The notes beneath the pieces were generated by a model, which worked only from the letters and a program-made list of their open reading frames with translations, made no database searches and was not told where the DNA came from. Shown piece by piece: positions 1-8,314 of a stretch of DNA of 64,000 bases (positions are counted from its first letter, which is position 1; every line of letters begins with the position of its first letter). The position numbers were made by a program, and so were the translations under genes. This DNA is from Thermogemmatispora onikobensis (GTDB lineage Bacteria > Chloroflexota > Ktedonobacteria > Ktedonobacterales > Ktedonobacteraceae), in assembly GCF_001748285.1 (NCBI RefSeq), contig NZ_BDGT01000019.1, positions 27,584-91,583 on the forward strand, written 5' to 3'.

Positions 1-315
1 AATCTCGTTGCCCGGAATATAGATGGCATCGCCTGCGCGCACCTCGTGCTCTTCGTCACCCAGGCGCAGGCGCGCCCGCCCATGCAGCACATAGACGCCG
101 TGATCATGGGCATGCTGGTCCAGCGAGGTATGCCCGCCCGGCTGCACAGCAAAATAGCGCAGATGGAAGTTCTGCGCTCCTTCGTCGTTGCCGATCAGGA
201 TCTGGCGCGTTGCATCCTTGGCCCGGCTATTCTCCGGTCCATAGGCCCGCACCGGTACGCCTTCCCAGCGCAGCTCTCCTTGCTCCTGAGACTGGAGACG
301 ATGAATCACACCCAT
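1..315 (-). CDS. Cupin-domain protein, C-terminus outside window
   Basis: Reads leftward from an ATG at 315 preceded by an AGGAG ribosome site and stays open to the window edge, giving 105 residues so far. The pattern is a single cupin barrel: the segment around GHTSLDQHAHDHGVYVLHG carries the metal-binding histidines of cupin motif 1, and GDAIYIPGNE is the start of motif 2. Small cupins bind a metal and act as sugar/amino-acid isomerases, dioxygenases or sensors, and the substrate cannot be told here. The gene is truncated by the window, not by mutation. Confidence 0.85.
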   Translation of the reverse strand, partial: MGVIHRLQSQEQGELRWEGVPVRAYGPENSRAKDATRQILIGNDEGAQNFHLRYFAVQPGGHTSLDQHAHDHGVYVLHGRARLRLGDEEHEVRAGDAIYIPGNEI

Positions 316-623
316 GCAAATCTACTCCTCTTGCACAGCTTAACAGCTCATCACCTGGCCAGCTGCTCGCAGCCCTCATACCCCAAGCTACACGGCTCCG
401 TCCCCAATGGGGGGCCAGCTTTCAGCCAGAGAGATCGACAGGCCGACAGGCAGGCCGACAGACAGGTCAACAGAGAAAGAGAACAGGCGGACTGCCTCAA
501 CTGGCCCGGGCCTGGCCTCACCACCCTCACCACCGGGCATGAGGCCCCGTCTGTCTGTCTGTCTGTCTGTCGGCCTGCCTGTCTGGTCCGCTCGTCTGCC
601 TTTGTTGCTGCCGTCTGCCCAGC
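316..623. repeat. Intergenic stretch with CAGR/CTGY tract and 21-bp inverted repeat
   Basis: No gene is seen between the cupin gene and ptsI. It contains two tetranucleotide-rich tracts, a CAGG/CAGA tract at about 437-465 and a CTGT/CTGC tract at about 550-585. A perfect 21-bp inverted repeat joins them, with arms 445-465 and 563-583. It lies just downstream of the ptsI stop and could fold as a long hairpin in ptsI mRNA. Confidence 0.8.
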
Positions 624-2483
624 TTACGCTATAGATTCTAGCATATGCTGCAGCTCAGCGGCGCTCTCAGCCTGCAGCAGGCGCTGGGCCTGCTCTCGCC
701 AATAGGCCAGGGGCTGACGCGCGAGCCGCTCCTTGACGGCCAGCAGAGCTGGCGGGTTCATGCTCAGCTCGCGGACCCCGAGGCCGACCAGCAAAGGACC
801 GATCAGGGGATCGCCCGCCAGCTCGCCACAGACGGCGACCAGGCGCCCATGTTGCTGACCGGCCCGCGCCACCTGGGCAATGGCCCGCCAGACCGCTGGC
901 TCCAGGCGCCCAAAGAGCGAGGCTACGCGCCCATTGGTGCGATCGACCGCCATGACGTATTGATAGAGATCATTGGTGCCGATGCTAAAGAAATCGACTG
1001 CGCGCGCCAGGACATCGGCCATCAAGGCGGCAGCAGGCGTCTCGACCATGATGCCAACCGCCGGCCTCGGCGTGAGCTGTAGCCCCTGCCCCTCCAGCTC
1101 GGCGAGTACCTCCTCAGTGAGAGCACGCAGGCGTCGCACCTCTTCCAGAGTGGCAATCATAGGAAACATAATCTGCAGGGTAATACCCGTAGCGTGAGCG
1201 GCGCGCAGCAAAGCCCGCAGCTGCTGGCGAAGCAGCTCTTCATGGCAGAGATGGATACGCGCCCCGCGCAGACCAAGGGCCGGATTGGCTTCCTGCAGCG
1301 ATCCAATGAGCACTTCCAGCGCTGGAAAGGGCTTGTCAGCCCCTGCGTCGAGCGTGCGGGCAATGATGGTCTTGCCTGCCGGCTGCCCGGCGGCGAAGGC
1401 GTGGAAGAGACGTCGATAGGCCGTCTCCTGCTCCTCTTCGTCGGGGAACTGCTCCCGACCACCAAAGAGAAACTCAGTGCGCAGCAAGCCAATCCCCTCG
1501 GCCCCCAAGGCGGCAGCCTGCTTTGCTCCCTCCTCATCGCCTACGTTGGCAAAGATGGCAACTGGGGTCCCATCAGCGGTCGCGCCCGGACGCCCGCGCC
1601 AACGCTCACGTTGCTGCTGTCGCTCTGCTCGTTCCTGCTGTTGCTGCTGCACCCTTTGCTGCAGTTCACGCTCCTGCTCGGGCGTCAGCTGCAGATAGAG
1701 CAGGCCGCGCCCGCCGTCCAGGGCAATACGCTGACCGGGCGTCAGTTGAGCAAAGAGATCGGGAGAGAGGCCGCTGACGGCAGGAATCTCCAGAGAGCGG
1801 GCGATAATGGCGGCGTGGGTCGTCGGGCCACCGAACACAGTGCAAATACCGGCCACAAGCTTTGGATCAAGAGTAGCGGTATCGGAAGGTGTCAGATCGT
1901 CAGCGACAAGAATCACCGGCTCCCGCACACTGGCGGGCTGGGGCAGCAGAGAAGTAGCAGGGGTTCCCGAAAGCAGGCGCAGGACTCTTCCGGTGGCGTC
2001 GCGCACATCGCTGGCGCGCGCCGCCAGCAGTTCATCGTCGAGTGCGGCCAGGACCTGGGCATTCTCCTCGGCAACCTCGCGTAGGGCCTGCTCGGCGGAA
2101 AGACTCTGCTGGCTGATGCGCTCAATAGCGGCATCCAGGATTTCAGGGTCCTGCAGAATCAACTGATGAGCCTCAAAAATAGCGGCCTCTTCCTTGCCCA
2201 CCGTGCGCGCAACCTGGGCGGTCAAAGCCTGCAGCTCGGCCACTGCCTGCTCAACTGCCGCACGCAGGCGCTGCTGCTCCTCGGCGACCTGGTCCGGCGT
2301 CAGCTTGCGGCCCTTGCCTGCAGCCGCTGGCTGAGGTTGAGATGGCTGTTGCAGGGCAGGAGAATGGTAGAGCCAGATCGGTCCGACAGCCAGGCCGGGC
2401 GAGAGCGGGACGAGGCGAAGCGGAAGCGGGACCGAAGACGGGGAAGGGGTGGGCGCCTGGAATGTCTGTTCATGCTCAGACAC
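624..2483 (-). CDS. ptsI: Phosphoenolpyruvate-protein phosphotransferase (PTS enzyme I)
   Basis: Enzyme I takes phosphate from PEP onto a histidine and passes it to HPr, the first step of PTS sugar uptake or of nitrogen-PTS regulation, in the cytoplasm. The 619-residue product has the N-terminal HPr-binding helices, then the swivelling phosphohistidine domain with GGPTTHAAI (H223). The C-terminal PEP-binding barrel shows LLRTEFLF, SIGTNDLYQY and VCGELAGD. I chose the GTG at 2483, 10 nt after AGGAGG. An upstream ATG at 2582 would add an unlikely tail. The N-terminus is about 30 residues longer than usual and Pro/Ser-rich. No HPr or EII gene is visible in the window. Confidence 0.95.
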   Translation of the reverse strand: MSEHEQTFQAPTPSPSSVPLPLRLVPLSPGLAVGPIWLYHSPALQQPSQPQPAAAGKGRKLTPDQVAEEQQRLRAAVEQAVAELQALTAQVARTVGKEEAAIFEAHQLILQDPEILDAAIERISQQSLSAEQALREVAEENAQVLAALDDELLAARASDVRDATGRVLRLLSGTPATSLLPQPASVREPVILVADDLTPSDTATLDPKLVAGICTVFGGPTTHAAIIARSLEIPAVSGLSPDLFAQLTPGQRIALDGGRGLLYLQLTPEQERELQQRVQQQQQERAERQQQRERWRGRPGATADGTPVAIFANVGDEEGAKQAAALGAEGIGLLRTEFLFGGREQFPDEEEQETAYRRLFHAFAAGQPAGKTIIARTLDAGADKPFPALEVLIGSLQEANPALGLRGARIHLCHEELLRQQLRALLRAAHATGITLQIMFPMIATLEEVRRLRALTEEVLAELEGQGLQLTPRPAVGIMVETPAAALMADVLARAVDFFSIGTNDLYQYVMAVDRTNGRVASLFGRLEPAVWRAIAQVARAGQQHGRLVAVCGELAGDPLIGPLLVGLGVRELSMNPPALLAVKERLARQPLAYWREQAQRLLQAESAAELQHMLESIA

Positions 2484-2599
2484 AGTGACACAACCTCCTG
2501 AGAATCGCAGCCGCGGATGGTGCCAACCCTGCGGCGGGTAGCGATGGGCGCGCCTGGCGCTGCGCGTGGGCATCGGTGCCAAACTGAAATGATGTTCTT

Positions 2600-2628
2600 A
2601 TTATCCGGCAAAAATGGTGGGGGTGCAA
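2600..2628 (-). promoter_or_regulatory. ptsI promoter
   Basis: On the minus strand TTGCAC (2628-2623) is followed after 17 bp by GATAAT (2605-2600), about 115 nt upstream of the ptsI GTG. The -10 box runs into AAG, as in several other promoters of this window. Confidence 0.6.
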
Positions 2629-2737
2629 GAGCGATCGCTTCTCAACCTTTCCAGCAGGCAGGGGGCAGAGCAGGCTCCTGCCCAGGTCGGCCCGGCCTTA
2701 CCGGTCGCTCCGATGGCGCCTGAAGGAGCGAGGCCTG

Positions 2738-2767
2738 TTTACAGGACGCTCAGCAACGGTATATACT
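2738..2767 (+). promoter_or_regulatory. Promoter of the lipid kinase gene
   Basis: TTTACA at 2738-2743, an 18-bp spacer and TATACT at 2762-2767, ending about 50 nt before the ATG at 2819. It is divergent from the ptsI promoter. Confidence 0.55.
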
Positions 2768-2818
2768 CCTCAGCGAAGCCACCAGAAGGCGACTTCTTAC
2801 GAGAGTCGGGAGGAACCA

Positions 2819-3880
2819 ATGCCGGGCAAACGCCATGCTATCGTGATCCACAGTCCCCATTCTGGCCGGGCCCCGCAGCTTGAAGAAGCCCTCAAGTTGC
2901 TGCAAGAGGCTGGCATCGAGCTGGTGAGAGTTGAGCCGATTACGAGCCTGAACGAGCTACCCCCGCAGGGGGCTACCTGGCTGGCCCAGGGCATCGATCT
3001 GGCCATCGCGGCAGGAGGCGACGGCCTGGTCGGCGGCATGATCAGGCACGTGATCAAAACTGGGCCGCGGCTGGCCATCCTGCCACTGGGCACGGCCAAC
3101 GACACTGCCCGCTCGCTGGCCATTCCCCAGGACCTGGCCGGTGCTGTCGAGGTAATTGTGGCCGGCCAGGAGGCGGCGGTCGACGTCGGCATGGCCCTTC
3201 CGACAGCGGCCTCTTCTTCAGCCTCTGGCCTTAGCGACGAGGAGGAGGCCGGGAGCGACTACTTCTGTCATACCCTCACGATCGGGCTGAATGTCGAATT
3301 CGCGCGCCTTGCGACCAGCAGCGAGATGCGCGAGCGTTTCGGCGCCATGACCTACCCAGTGGCGGCGCTGGAAGCTCTGCGTGCACACGAGCCGCTAGAA
3401 GTGGTTCTGAAGTTTGAGGGGCTTTCCGGGCCTGCTTCCGCCAGGCAGTCGGAGGACGAGCTGCGCTATCAGGTGCTGCAGGTCGCGGTGATCAATGCCC
3501 CTGTCTTTGGCGGCCCGCTGCAGCTCAGCATTCCAGGCGCCAGCGTGACTGACCACTTGCTCGATATTGTCGCGGTCCAGGGACCGGACTGGAAGGAAAT
3601 CGCGGCGGCCATCGGCCAGCTCTTCGCGGGCAGTGAGGGCACGCAGGGCGAGGCAAGCGCAGGGACGACTCGTCACCCCGCCGAGTTGACAACCTTGCCG
3701 GGCTTGCATCACTGGAGAGCTTCCAGTGTCACGATCAGCACGCCCGCCGGACCTTGCGAGGTGACTCTGGATGGCGAGGTCAAGGGGCAAACCCCCATCA
3801 CTGTCCGTATTGCACCCGAGCCTCTGCAGGTCCTGGTGCCAGCAAGCTGGCAAGCTCAGACCGCTGAGGCTGGCCGGTGA
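2819..3880 (+). CDS. Diacylglycerol/lipid kinase family protein (DagK/YegS type)
   Basis: A 353-residue protein of the DAGK catalytic family, which phosphorylates lipid or sphingoid hydroxyl groups with ATP at the membrane face. Visible signatures are the nucleotide-binding GGDGLVGG near residue 66 and PLGTANDTARSL near residue 95, the family's LGTxNDxA motif. The C-terminal lobe contains VTLDGEVKGQTP, the usual DGE motif. GGDGL replaces the commoner GGDGT. The start is supported by GGGAGG eight bases upstream. It has its own promoter and stands alone. The substrate could be diacylglycerol, undecaprenol-like lipid or another lipid. Confidence 0.88.
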   Translation: MPGKRHAIVIHSPHSGRAPQLEEALKLLQEAGIELVRVEPITSLNELPPQGATWLAQGIDLAIAAGGDGLVGGMIRHVIKTGPRLAILPLGTANDTARSLAIPQDLAGAVEVIVAGQEAAVDVGMALPTAASSSASGLSDEEEAGSDYFCHTLTIGLNVEFARLATSSEMRERFGAMTYPVAALEALRAHEPLEVVLKFEGLSGPASARQSEDELRYQVLQVAVINAPVFGGPLQLSIPGASVTDHLLDIVAVQGPDWKEIAAAIGQLFAGSEGTQGEASAGTTRHPAELTTLPGLHHWRASSVTISTPAGPCEVTLDGEVKGQTPITVRIAPEPLQVLVPASWQAQTAEAGR

Positions 3881-4091
3881 GTGGCTCTGTGATACCAGAA
3901 GTAGAGCCAGGCCCTAGACCAAACAACAGAGGCTCAGCCACAGCTGATCAGATGACGGCAATGACCTGTTCTCCTGGCTGTGCCCGACGGCTCCGGCTGC
4001 TTCCATCCACGGGCACGACAACCGTCCTGCTCTGACTTGTTCAGGAGCAGGGAGGACGCCGCCGGCAGAAGAACGGAGGGAGGGAGCAACA

Positions 4092-5048
4092 ATGCGCATC
4101 GTTTCCTTGCTTGCCAGCGCCACAGAGATGGTGGCCGCCCTTGGATGCACCGAGCAACTGGTGGGGCGCTCGCACGAGTGTGACTATCCACCCGAAGTCC
4201 AGCGCCTGCCCGCCCTGAGCCGTCCTGTGATCGATATCAGCACCAGTAGCGCCGGCATCGATGCCCAGATTCGTCAGCTTGCTGACACGCGCCGGGTCGG
4301 AGATGAGGCAGCCCTCCAGGCGCTGAGCATTTATCAGATCGACGTCGCCCGCCTCCAGGAGCTGCGGCCAGATGTGATCTTGACCCAGACCCAGTGCGAG
4401 GTCTGCGCCGTCAGCGAGCGCGATGTCAGCGAGGCGGTCCGGCAGCTGACGGGCCTGCAGCCCCGCATTGTTTCTCTGGCCCCTTATCGCCTCAGCGATG
4501 TCTGGGAGGACCTGCGGCGTGTTGGGGTGGCCCTTGGGCGCGCAGCTGAGGCCGAGGCCCTGATCACCGGCTACCAGCAACGCCTGGAGGAGCTGCGCCA
4601 GCGTTGCGCTCGCCTGAGCGCCGGGCGAGGACAGGCTCCCCGCGTGGCCGTTCTGGAATGGCTCGATCCCTTGATGGGAGCCGGCAACTGGACCCCCGAG
4701 CTGATCGTCTATGCCGGCGGCGAGCCCGTCTTGAGCGCCAGCGGGCAACACGCCCCCTGGATTAGCTGGGACGAGCTGCGCCAGGCCGATCCAGAGGTGC
4801 TGATCCTCTCGCCCTGTGGCTTCGATGTGAAGCGCACGCGGCAAGACGCCGCCCTGCTCCAACAGCATCCCCTCTGGCCGGAGCTGCGCGCCGTGCGCGA
4901 GGGGCGCGTTTACCTCATCGATGGAAACCATTATCTGAATCGCTCCGGGCCACGCCTGGTCGAGTCAGCAGAACTGATTGCCCGAGCGTTGTGGGGAGAG
5001 GATGCGGGGATAGCGCTGCCGGCAGAGGGCTGGCAGCCTTTGCGTTAA
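4092..5048 (+). CDS. Cobalamin-binding/helical-backbone metal receptor protein (BtuF-like)
   Basis: A 318-residue two-lobed periplasmic-binding fold of the BtuF/FepB type. It begins MRIVSLLASATEMVAALG and carries the family pattern GRSHECDYP, then a long linker helix (residues about 150-190) and a second lobe. There is no signal peptide or lipobox. This fits the cytosolic 'cobalamin-binding protein' branch found in many GC-rich bacteria rather than a classic ABC receptor. No permease or ATPase gene lies beside it. A GGGAGGG site precedes the ATG. Ligand (corrinoid or iron chelate) is inferred from the family only. Confidence 0.8.
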   Translation: MRIVSLLASATEMVAALGCTEQLVGRSHECDYPPEVQRLPALSRPVIDISTSSAGIDAQIRQLADTRRVGDEAALQALSIYQIDVARLQELRPDVILTQTQCEVCAVSERDVSEAVRQLTGLQPRIVSLAPYRLSDVWEDLRRVGVALGRAAEAEALITGYQQRLEELRQRCARLSAGRGQAPRVAVLEWLDPLMGAGNWTPELIVYAGGEPVLSASGQHAPWISWDELRQADPEVLILSPCGFDVKRTRQDAALLQQHPLWPELRAVREGRVYLIDGNHYLNRSGPRLVESAELIARALWGEDAGIALPAEGWQPLR

Positions 5049-5308
5049 GCGTCGTCGCGCGGAAGCGACCAGTGGAGGGTGAAGAAGACAATCCAGGGCC
5101 GCCCTCCAAGGCTTGTCCATTGTCTGAACAAGACGACCTTCCTGAGTCGGGCAACGTCCTCACCAATATGGCCAGGATGAGCCGCCCAGAGCAGCGCAGG
5201 AAGGCGGCAAGCACAAGAGGCGGCCCTTTGCGGCTCTCCTCCTGCCTGCCACTGGCACGTGTACCGGCGAGAGGAGCAAGAGCCAGAGCACCAGTCGGCT
5301 GGCGCTTG

Positions 5309-5569
5309 CTACGACTGCTCGCCCTGCCTGGGCGCGGAGGCCCAGAAGATTGCGACGACAAAGAGGGCGAACAGGAGAATCAGGAACCCCATCAGGCCGT
5401 CGATGATGGGGGCCAGGCTGAATTGAAAGAGGCCGGCGGCGGCAAAGAGCAAGACGACACAGATCCCCACGACGGGGAAGAGCAAGAGCCAATTGTAGCG
5501 CCGCGCTGGATCGGCAGCCCGCCGGCGCCGGCTCGGTAGCGGTGTATAATCAGACTCCAGTGGCTCCAT
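5309..5569 (-). CDS. Small two-helix membrane protein, unknown function
   Basis: An 86-residue protein whose first 30 residues are polar and Arg-rich (SRRRRAADPARRYNW). Two hydrophobic segments follow, about residues 32-52 and 58-78, and a short charged tail. The ATG at 5569 sits after AAAGG, and a longer reading from 5662 would add 31 residues without a ribosome site. It has a good promoter at 5766-5794 and a structured leader. I do not recognise a family. It converges on the BtuF-like gene. Confidence 0.6.
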   Translation of the reverse strand: MEPLESDYTPLPSRRRRAADPARRYNWLLLFPVVGICVVLLFAAAGLFQFSLAPIIDGLMGFLILLFALFVVAIFWASAPRQGEQS

Positions 5570-5696
5570 GAAACGCCTTTCTACGGCAGCGAGCGCAGGC
5601 CGCGAGGCCGCGCCACCAGGAAGGGACCGGCACCTTCTCTGGCTCACGCCATCGACTTGCACTCGCAGCGGATGATTTCATCTCAGCTCAGTTCCT

Positions 5697-5758
5697 GGTG
5701 AACCAGCGGCGCCAACATGGGCAGCCCCGGGCTGAGGCCTCGTCTCGTTCGGTTCACC
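5697..5758 (-). ncRNA. Structured 5' leader starting at predicted +1
   Basis: GGTTCACC (5751-5758) and GGTGAACC (5697-5704) are exact reverse complements and close a loop of 46 nt. Inside it CAGCC/GGCTG (about 5722-5734) forms a second stem. The -10 box ends at 5766, so the transcript would begin almost exactly with this stem. It does not match any riboswitch consensus I know. It could also be a transcript-stabilising hairpin. Confidence 0.4.
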
Positions 5759-5765
5759 GGCCCTT

Positions 5766-5794
5766 ATTATAGTGCTTCCTGAGCGGGAAAGCAA
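5766..5794 (-). promoter_or_regulatory. Promoter, TTGCTT-17-TATAAT
   Basis: On the minus strand TTGCTT (5794-5789), a 17-bp spacer and TATAAT (5771-5766). It drives the 86-residue membrane protein gene through a long leader. Confidence 0.65.
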
Positions 5795-5869
5795 CTCTGC
5801 TGACAGCCCCGGCTGGCTGCCAGCGAGGGGGTCCGTTGACAGTCAACAGCCTGCCTCCTCCCAACCACG

Positions 5870-6073
5870 CTACGGCGTGCAGCGCCGACCGGACTCGGGA
5901 GAGCAGTGAAGCGAACGCCTGACCGAAATAAAGGGAAGCGGGCGCAAACGGTTGAGATAGCGACGCAGCTCCAGAGCATTGACATGATAGGTGGACCCTT
6001 TCACCGTAGCAGGGATTCGGCCTTCAGCAATGGCAGTACAGAGGTCGGCAATGGTCAGGACACGCTCGGGCAT
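5870..6073 (-). CDS. Small DNA-binding-like protein
   Basis: A 67-residue product starting MPERVLTIADLCTAIAEG, with a good ribosome site (GGAGG, six bases before ATG 6073). Residues 1-45 resemble a short excisionase/MerR-like winged helix: a helix, a TVKGSTYHVNALELRRYL turn and a second helix rich in Arg. The last 15-20 residues look irregular and may be read-through into altered sequence next to transposon debris. Function is not assigned, and a regulator or excisionase-like role is only a guess. Confidence 0.5.
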   Translation of the reverse strand: MPERVLTIADLCTAIAEGRIPATVKGSTYHVNALELRRYLNRLRPLPFISVRRSLHCSPESGRRCTP

Positions 6074-6105
6074 GAGGTACCTCCATAAAGACGTGTCGCC
6101 GGGGA

Positions 6106-6125
6106 CCCCTGGATGAATCCAGGGG
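6106..6125. promoter_or_regulatory. Palindrome upstream of the small HTH gene
   Basis: CCCCTGGAT-GA-ATCCAGGGG is a perfect palindrome with a 2-bp centre, 33 bp upstream of the ATG at 6073. The short centre suits a dimeric DNA-binding protein better than an RNA hairpin. Autoregulation by the HTH product is a possibility. Confidence 0.4.
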
Positions 6126-6146
6126 GAAAACGGCTCTCTGCTTGCG

Positions 6147-6360
6147 CCGTTGACATTTCAGTCTCCCCGTGGGAGAATACTCCTCGTGAGACCAAAGGCA
6201 CTGACATGCAGTCAGCAATGGCTTCGTCTCACCCGGCAGAGGGGCAGGTCAACCCAGCCACAGTGCTTTCCTGTTCTGCGGGGCAGTGGGCTGCCGTCAA
6301 CCAGCCTGAAGCCCGGGCCGATGCGGCTGCGGGCAAGCCCCTGGCTTGAGCCGGGGGTCG
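6147..6360 (+). mobile_element. Degenerate IS200/IS605-family end fragment
   Basis: Positions 6286-6306 are identical to 14099-14119, and similarity continues with scattered changes for about 50 bp more. The second copy is the 3' end of a tnpB remnant, so this is probably the right end of a related element. Two hairpins bracket the piece: TCTCCC-CGT-GGGAGA at 6162-6176, and CCCC-T-GGCT/AGCC-GGGG at 6338-6356. Hairpin ends are typical of IS200/IS605 elements and their non-autonomous derivatives. No transposase core remains. Confidence 0.5.
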
Positions 6361-6628
6361 TTGACGAGGACTGTGCACTCGCAGCCGGCCAGTCTCACCC
6401 GCCCACTCCGTGCGCTGCGCACCCTCCCGACAGGCCCTCTTTCCCCCTCTTCTTCGCGCGCGTCGGCGAGCCGGGCACGATCTACTTACTCTCATCTAGC
6501 CACACGCACCATTACCGGCGTCGGTTTCAGTGCATTCACTCTATCTATTAAGAAAAACACAGCAAACACACACTTTATTTCCACAACGAGGCGCTATGCT
6601 GCAAAGCAGGCTACAAGAAAAGCAGACG

Positions 6629-8314
6629 CTACTGCTGCTCCTGCCGCCCTTGAAGAACAAGCTGGCTCTCAGGCTCGTCCATGCCCACCCTGCTGAGCCG
6701 TGTCCACTGCCGACCAGTTTGAGACGGTTCTGGTTCGTGCGAAGCCGCCGGCCTCTGCTGGGAGATGAGGCCGGAATCGCTGGGGACGGCAGGAAGATAG
6801 AGGATAAAGCAACTGCCCTCTGAGAGCACGCTGGTGGCCGCCACTCTGCCCTGCATCGCCTCTACCCACTCCTTGACCAGGGCCAGGCCCAGGCCGCTGC
6901 CGCTGCCATCGCGACGCAGCTTGCTGGAAGCCTGATAAAAGCGCTCCCAGATCCGCGGCAACTCCTCGGGGGGGATACCCTCGCCCGTATCGCGCACCTG
7001 AATCACCACCTCATGCCCCTCCTGAGAGACTGCCACGGCCACAATGCCCCCCGGCGGCGTATGGCGAATGCCGTTGTGCAGCAGATTCTGCAGGGCCTGA
7101 GCGAGACGCTCGGGATCAACCAGAGCCAGGGGACCCACTGGAGGAGTCTCTGCCACCACCTGCACCCGTCCGCTCTGCCAGGCCAGCGGCGCGCGCGCCT
7201 CTACCAGGCGGCGTACCAGCTCTCCCACATCGGTCGGCACGCAGCGCAAGGTGAGACGCCCAACCTCAGCGCAGGCCAAGGCAAAGAGGTCTTCCACCAG
7301 CCGTTGCAGGCGCAGCACCTCAGCCTCCATCACCTCCAGATCCCGTGGCAGCGATTCCGGCAGCTCGCCGCGGTCCAGGCGCCGCAGGGCCGCCTCCAGA
7401 TAGCCCCGCACGGTAGCGACGGGTGTGCGCAGCTCATGGGAGACGGCGGCCACCAGCTCGCGCTGGGTCTTGAGCAGTCCAGCCACGGTATCGCGCTCCC
7501 GCTTCAGCTCGCGCAGGGCCCGCTCCAGGTCGATGGCCATCGCGTTAAAGTCGGCCTGCAGTTGAGCTACTTCATCCTCGCCTTCGACAGGCACGCGCAC
7601 CTCATAGTTGCCCTGGCGCAAGGCATGGGCAGCCTCCGCCAGCACGCGCAGACGGGCCGTGGTCCGCCGGACCACCAGGTAGGAAAAGAAAGCCGTCGGG
7701 GGAATCACCGCCAGTAAAGCGATGAGCGACATCAGCCCGAGCACCATCGTGATCGAGATGAGCAGGGCCAGATCTCTCACGTTGGAGAGGATCAGCAGAT
7801 CGAAGAGGAGAATGACCAGCCCCGCTGCTAGCAGGACCATCATGGCGTGAGCGTGAGTCAAGGCCCACAAGAGTTGTTTGCGCCGCAGGCGGCTCCACAG
7901 AAAGAGCAGGCACAGGCAGCCACGCCAGACAATATAACCAACCAGGGTGGCCAACGCCATTCCCAACACGAACACAGGGAACATGGGCAGCCTGGGGAAG
8001 AAGAGCCTGGTCCCCAGCCGAGACCCCAGACTCAGCAGGAGAAAGGGCAGTCCAGCGAGCAACAAGAGAAGCAGCACCCCCCAGGCCAACTCGCGCGCGC
8101 AGCGCCGCCTCCAGGGTGGGGGTCCAAGCTCGGCGCGCAGGGCGAAGTAGCCCATCCCGAAAGGCGCCAATAGCACCAGGCTAAACTCACGTCCCGTCTC
8201 CGTAGCAGACACCAGACGGATAAAGCCGCTCAGCAGTGAAGCAAACACGACAGCTTCGAACAGAGCGCGTCTGCGTGTGGCCCCCAACCAGAGCTTCGTC
8301 CATCTTTCTTTCAT
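6629..8314 (-). CDS. Membrane sensor histidine kinase (HAMP-HisKA-HATPase)
   Basis: A 561-residue kinase. Residues 1-210 contain about six hydrophobic segments with only short loops, so it probably senses at the membrane rather than with an outside domain. A HAMP linker follows (about 215-275), then the dimerisation domain with SHELRTPVATVRGYLEAAL and an ATPase domain with N-box NLLHNGIRHTPPGG, DTGEGIPPEE and GSGLGLALVKEW. Its ATG overlaps the stop of the response-regulator gene by four bases, so they are translationally coupled. The last 40 residues are a polar tail. Confidence 0.93.
   Translation of the reverse strand: MKERWTKLWLGATRRRALFEAVVFASLLSGFIRLVSATETGREFSLVLLAPFGMGYFALRAELGPPPWRRRCARELAWGVLLLLLLAGLPFLLLSLGSRLGTRLFFPRLPMFPVFVLGMALATLVGYIVWRGCLCLLFLWSRLRRKQLLWALTHAHAMMVLLAAGLVILLFDLLILSNVRDLALLISITMVLGLMSLIALLAVIPPTAFFSYLVVRRTTARLRVLAEAAHALRQGNYEVRVPVEGEDEVAQLQADFNAMAIDLERALRELKRERDTVAGLLKTQRELVAAVSHELRTPVATVRGYLEAALRRLDRGELPESLPRDLEVMEAEVLRLQRLVEDLFALACAEVGRLTLRCVPTDVGELVRRLVEARAPLAWQSGRVQVVAETPPVGPLALVDPERLAQALQNLLHNGIRHTPPGGIVAVAVSQEGHEVVIQVRDTGEGIPPEELPRIWERFYQASSKLRRDGSGSGLGLALVKEWVEAMQGRVAATSVLSEGSCFILYLPAVPSDSGLISQQRPAASHEPEPSQTGRQWTRLSRVGMDEPESQLVLQGRQEQQ

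Larger units (their letters stand above)
5570..5869 (-). other. Leader and promoter region of the small membrane protein
   Basis: No gene is seen in this 300-nt stretch. It holds the promoter at 5766-5794 and, immediately downstream, a hairpin closed by GGTGAACC (5697-5704) and GGTTCACC (5751-5758). The remainder is an untranslated leader of about 130 nt. Confidence 0.6.
6074..6628. other. Intergenic stretch with palindrome and IS605 end debris
   Basis: No intact gene. It holds a palindrome with arms CCCCTGGAT (6106-6114) and ATCCAGGGG (6117-6125) in front of the small HTH gene. It also holds a stretch with transposon-end hairpins (6147-6360). The remainder to 6628 shows nothing recognisable. 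Confidence 0.6.

Noticed and set aside
431..470. CRISPR-like repeats in the CAGG/CAGA tracts
   Set aside because: Units are tetranucleotides without unique spacers, and no cas gene is present.
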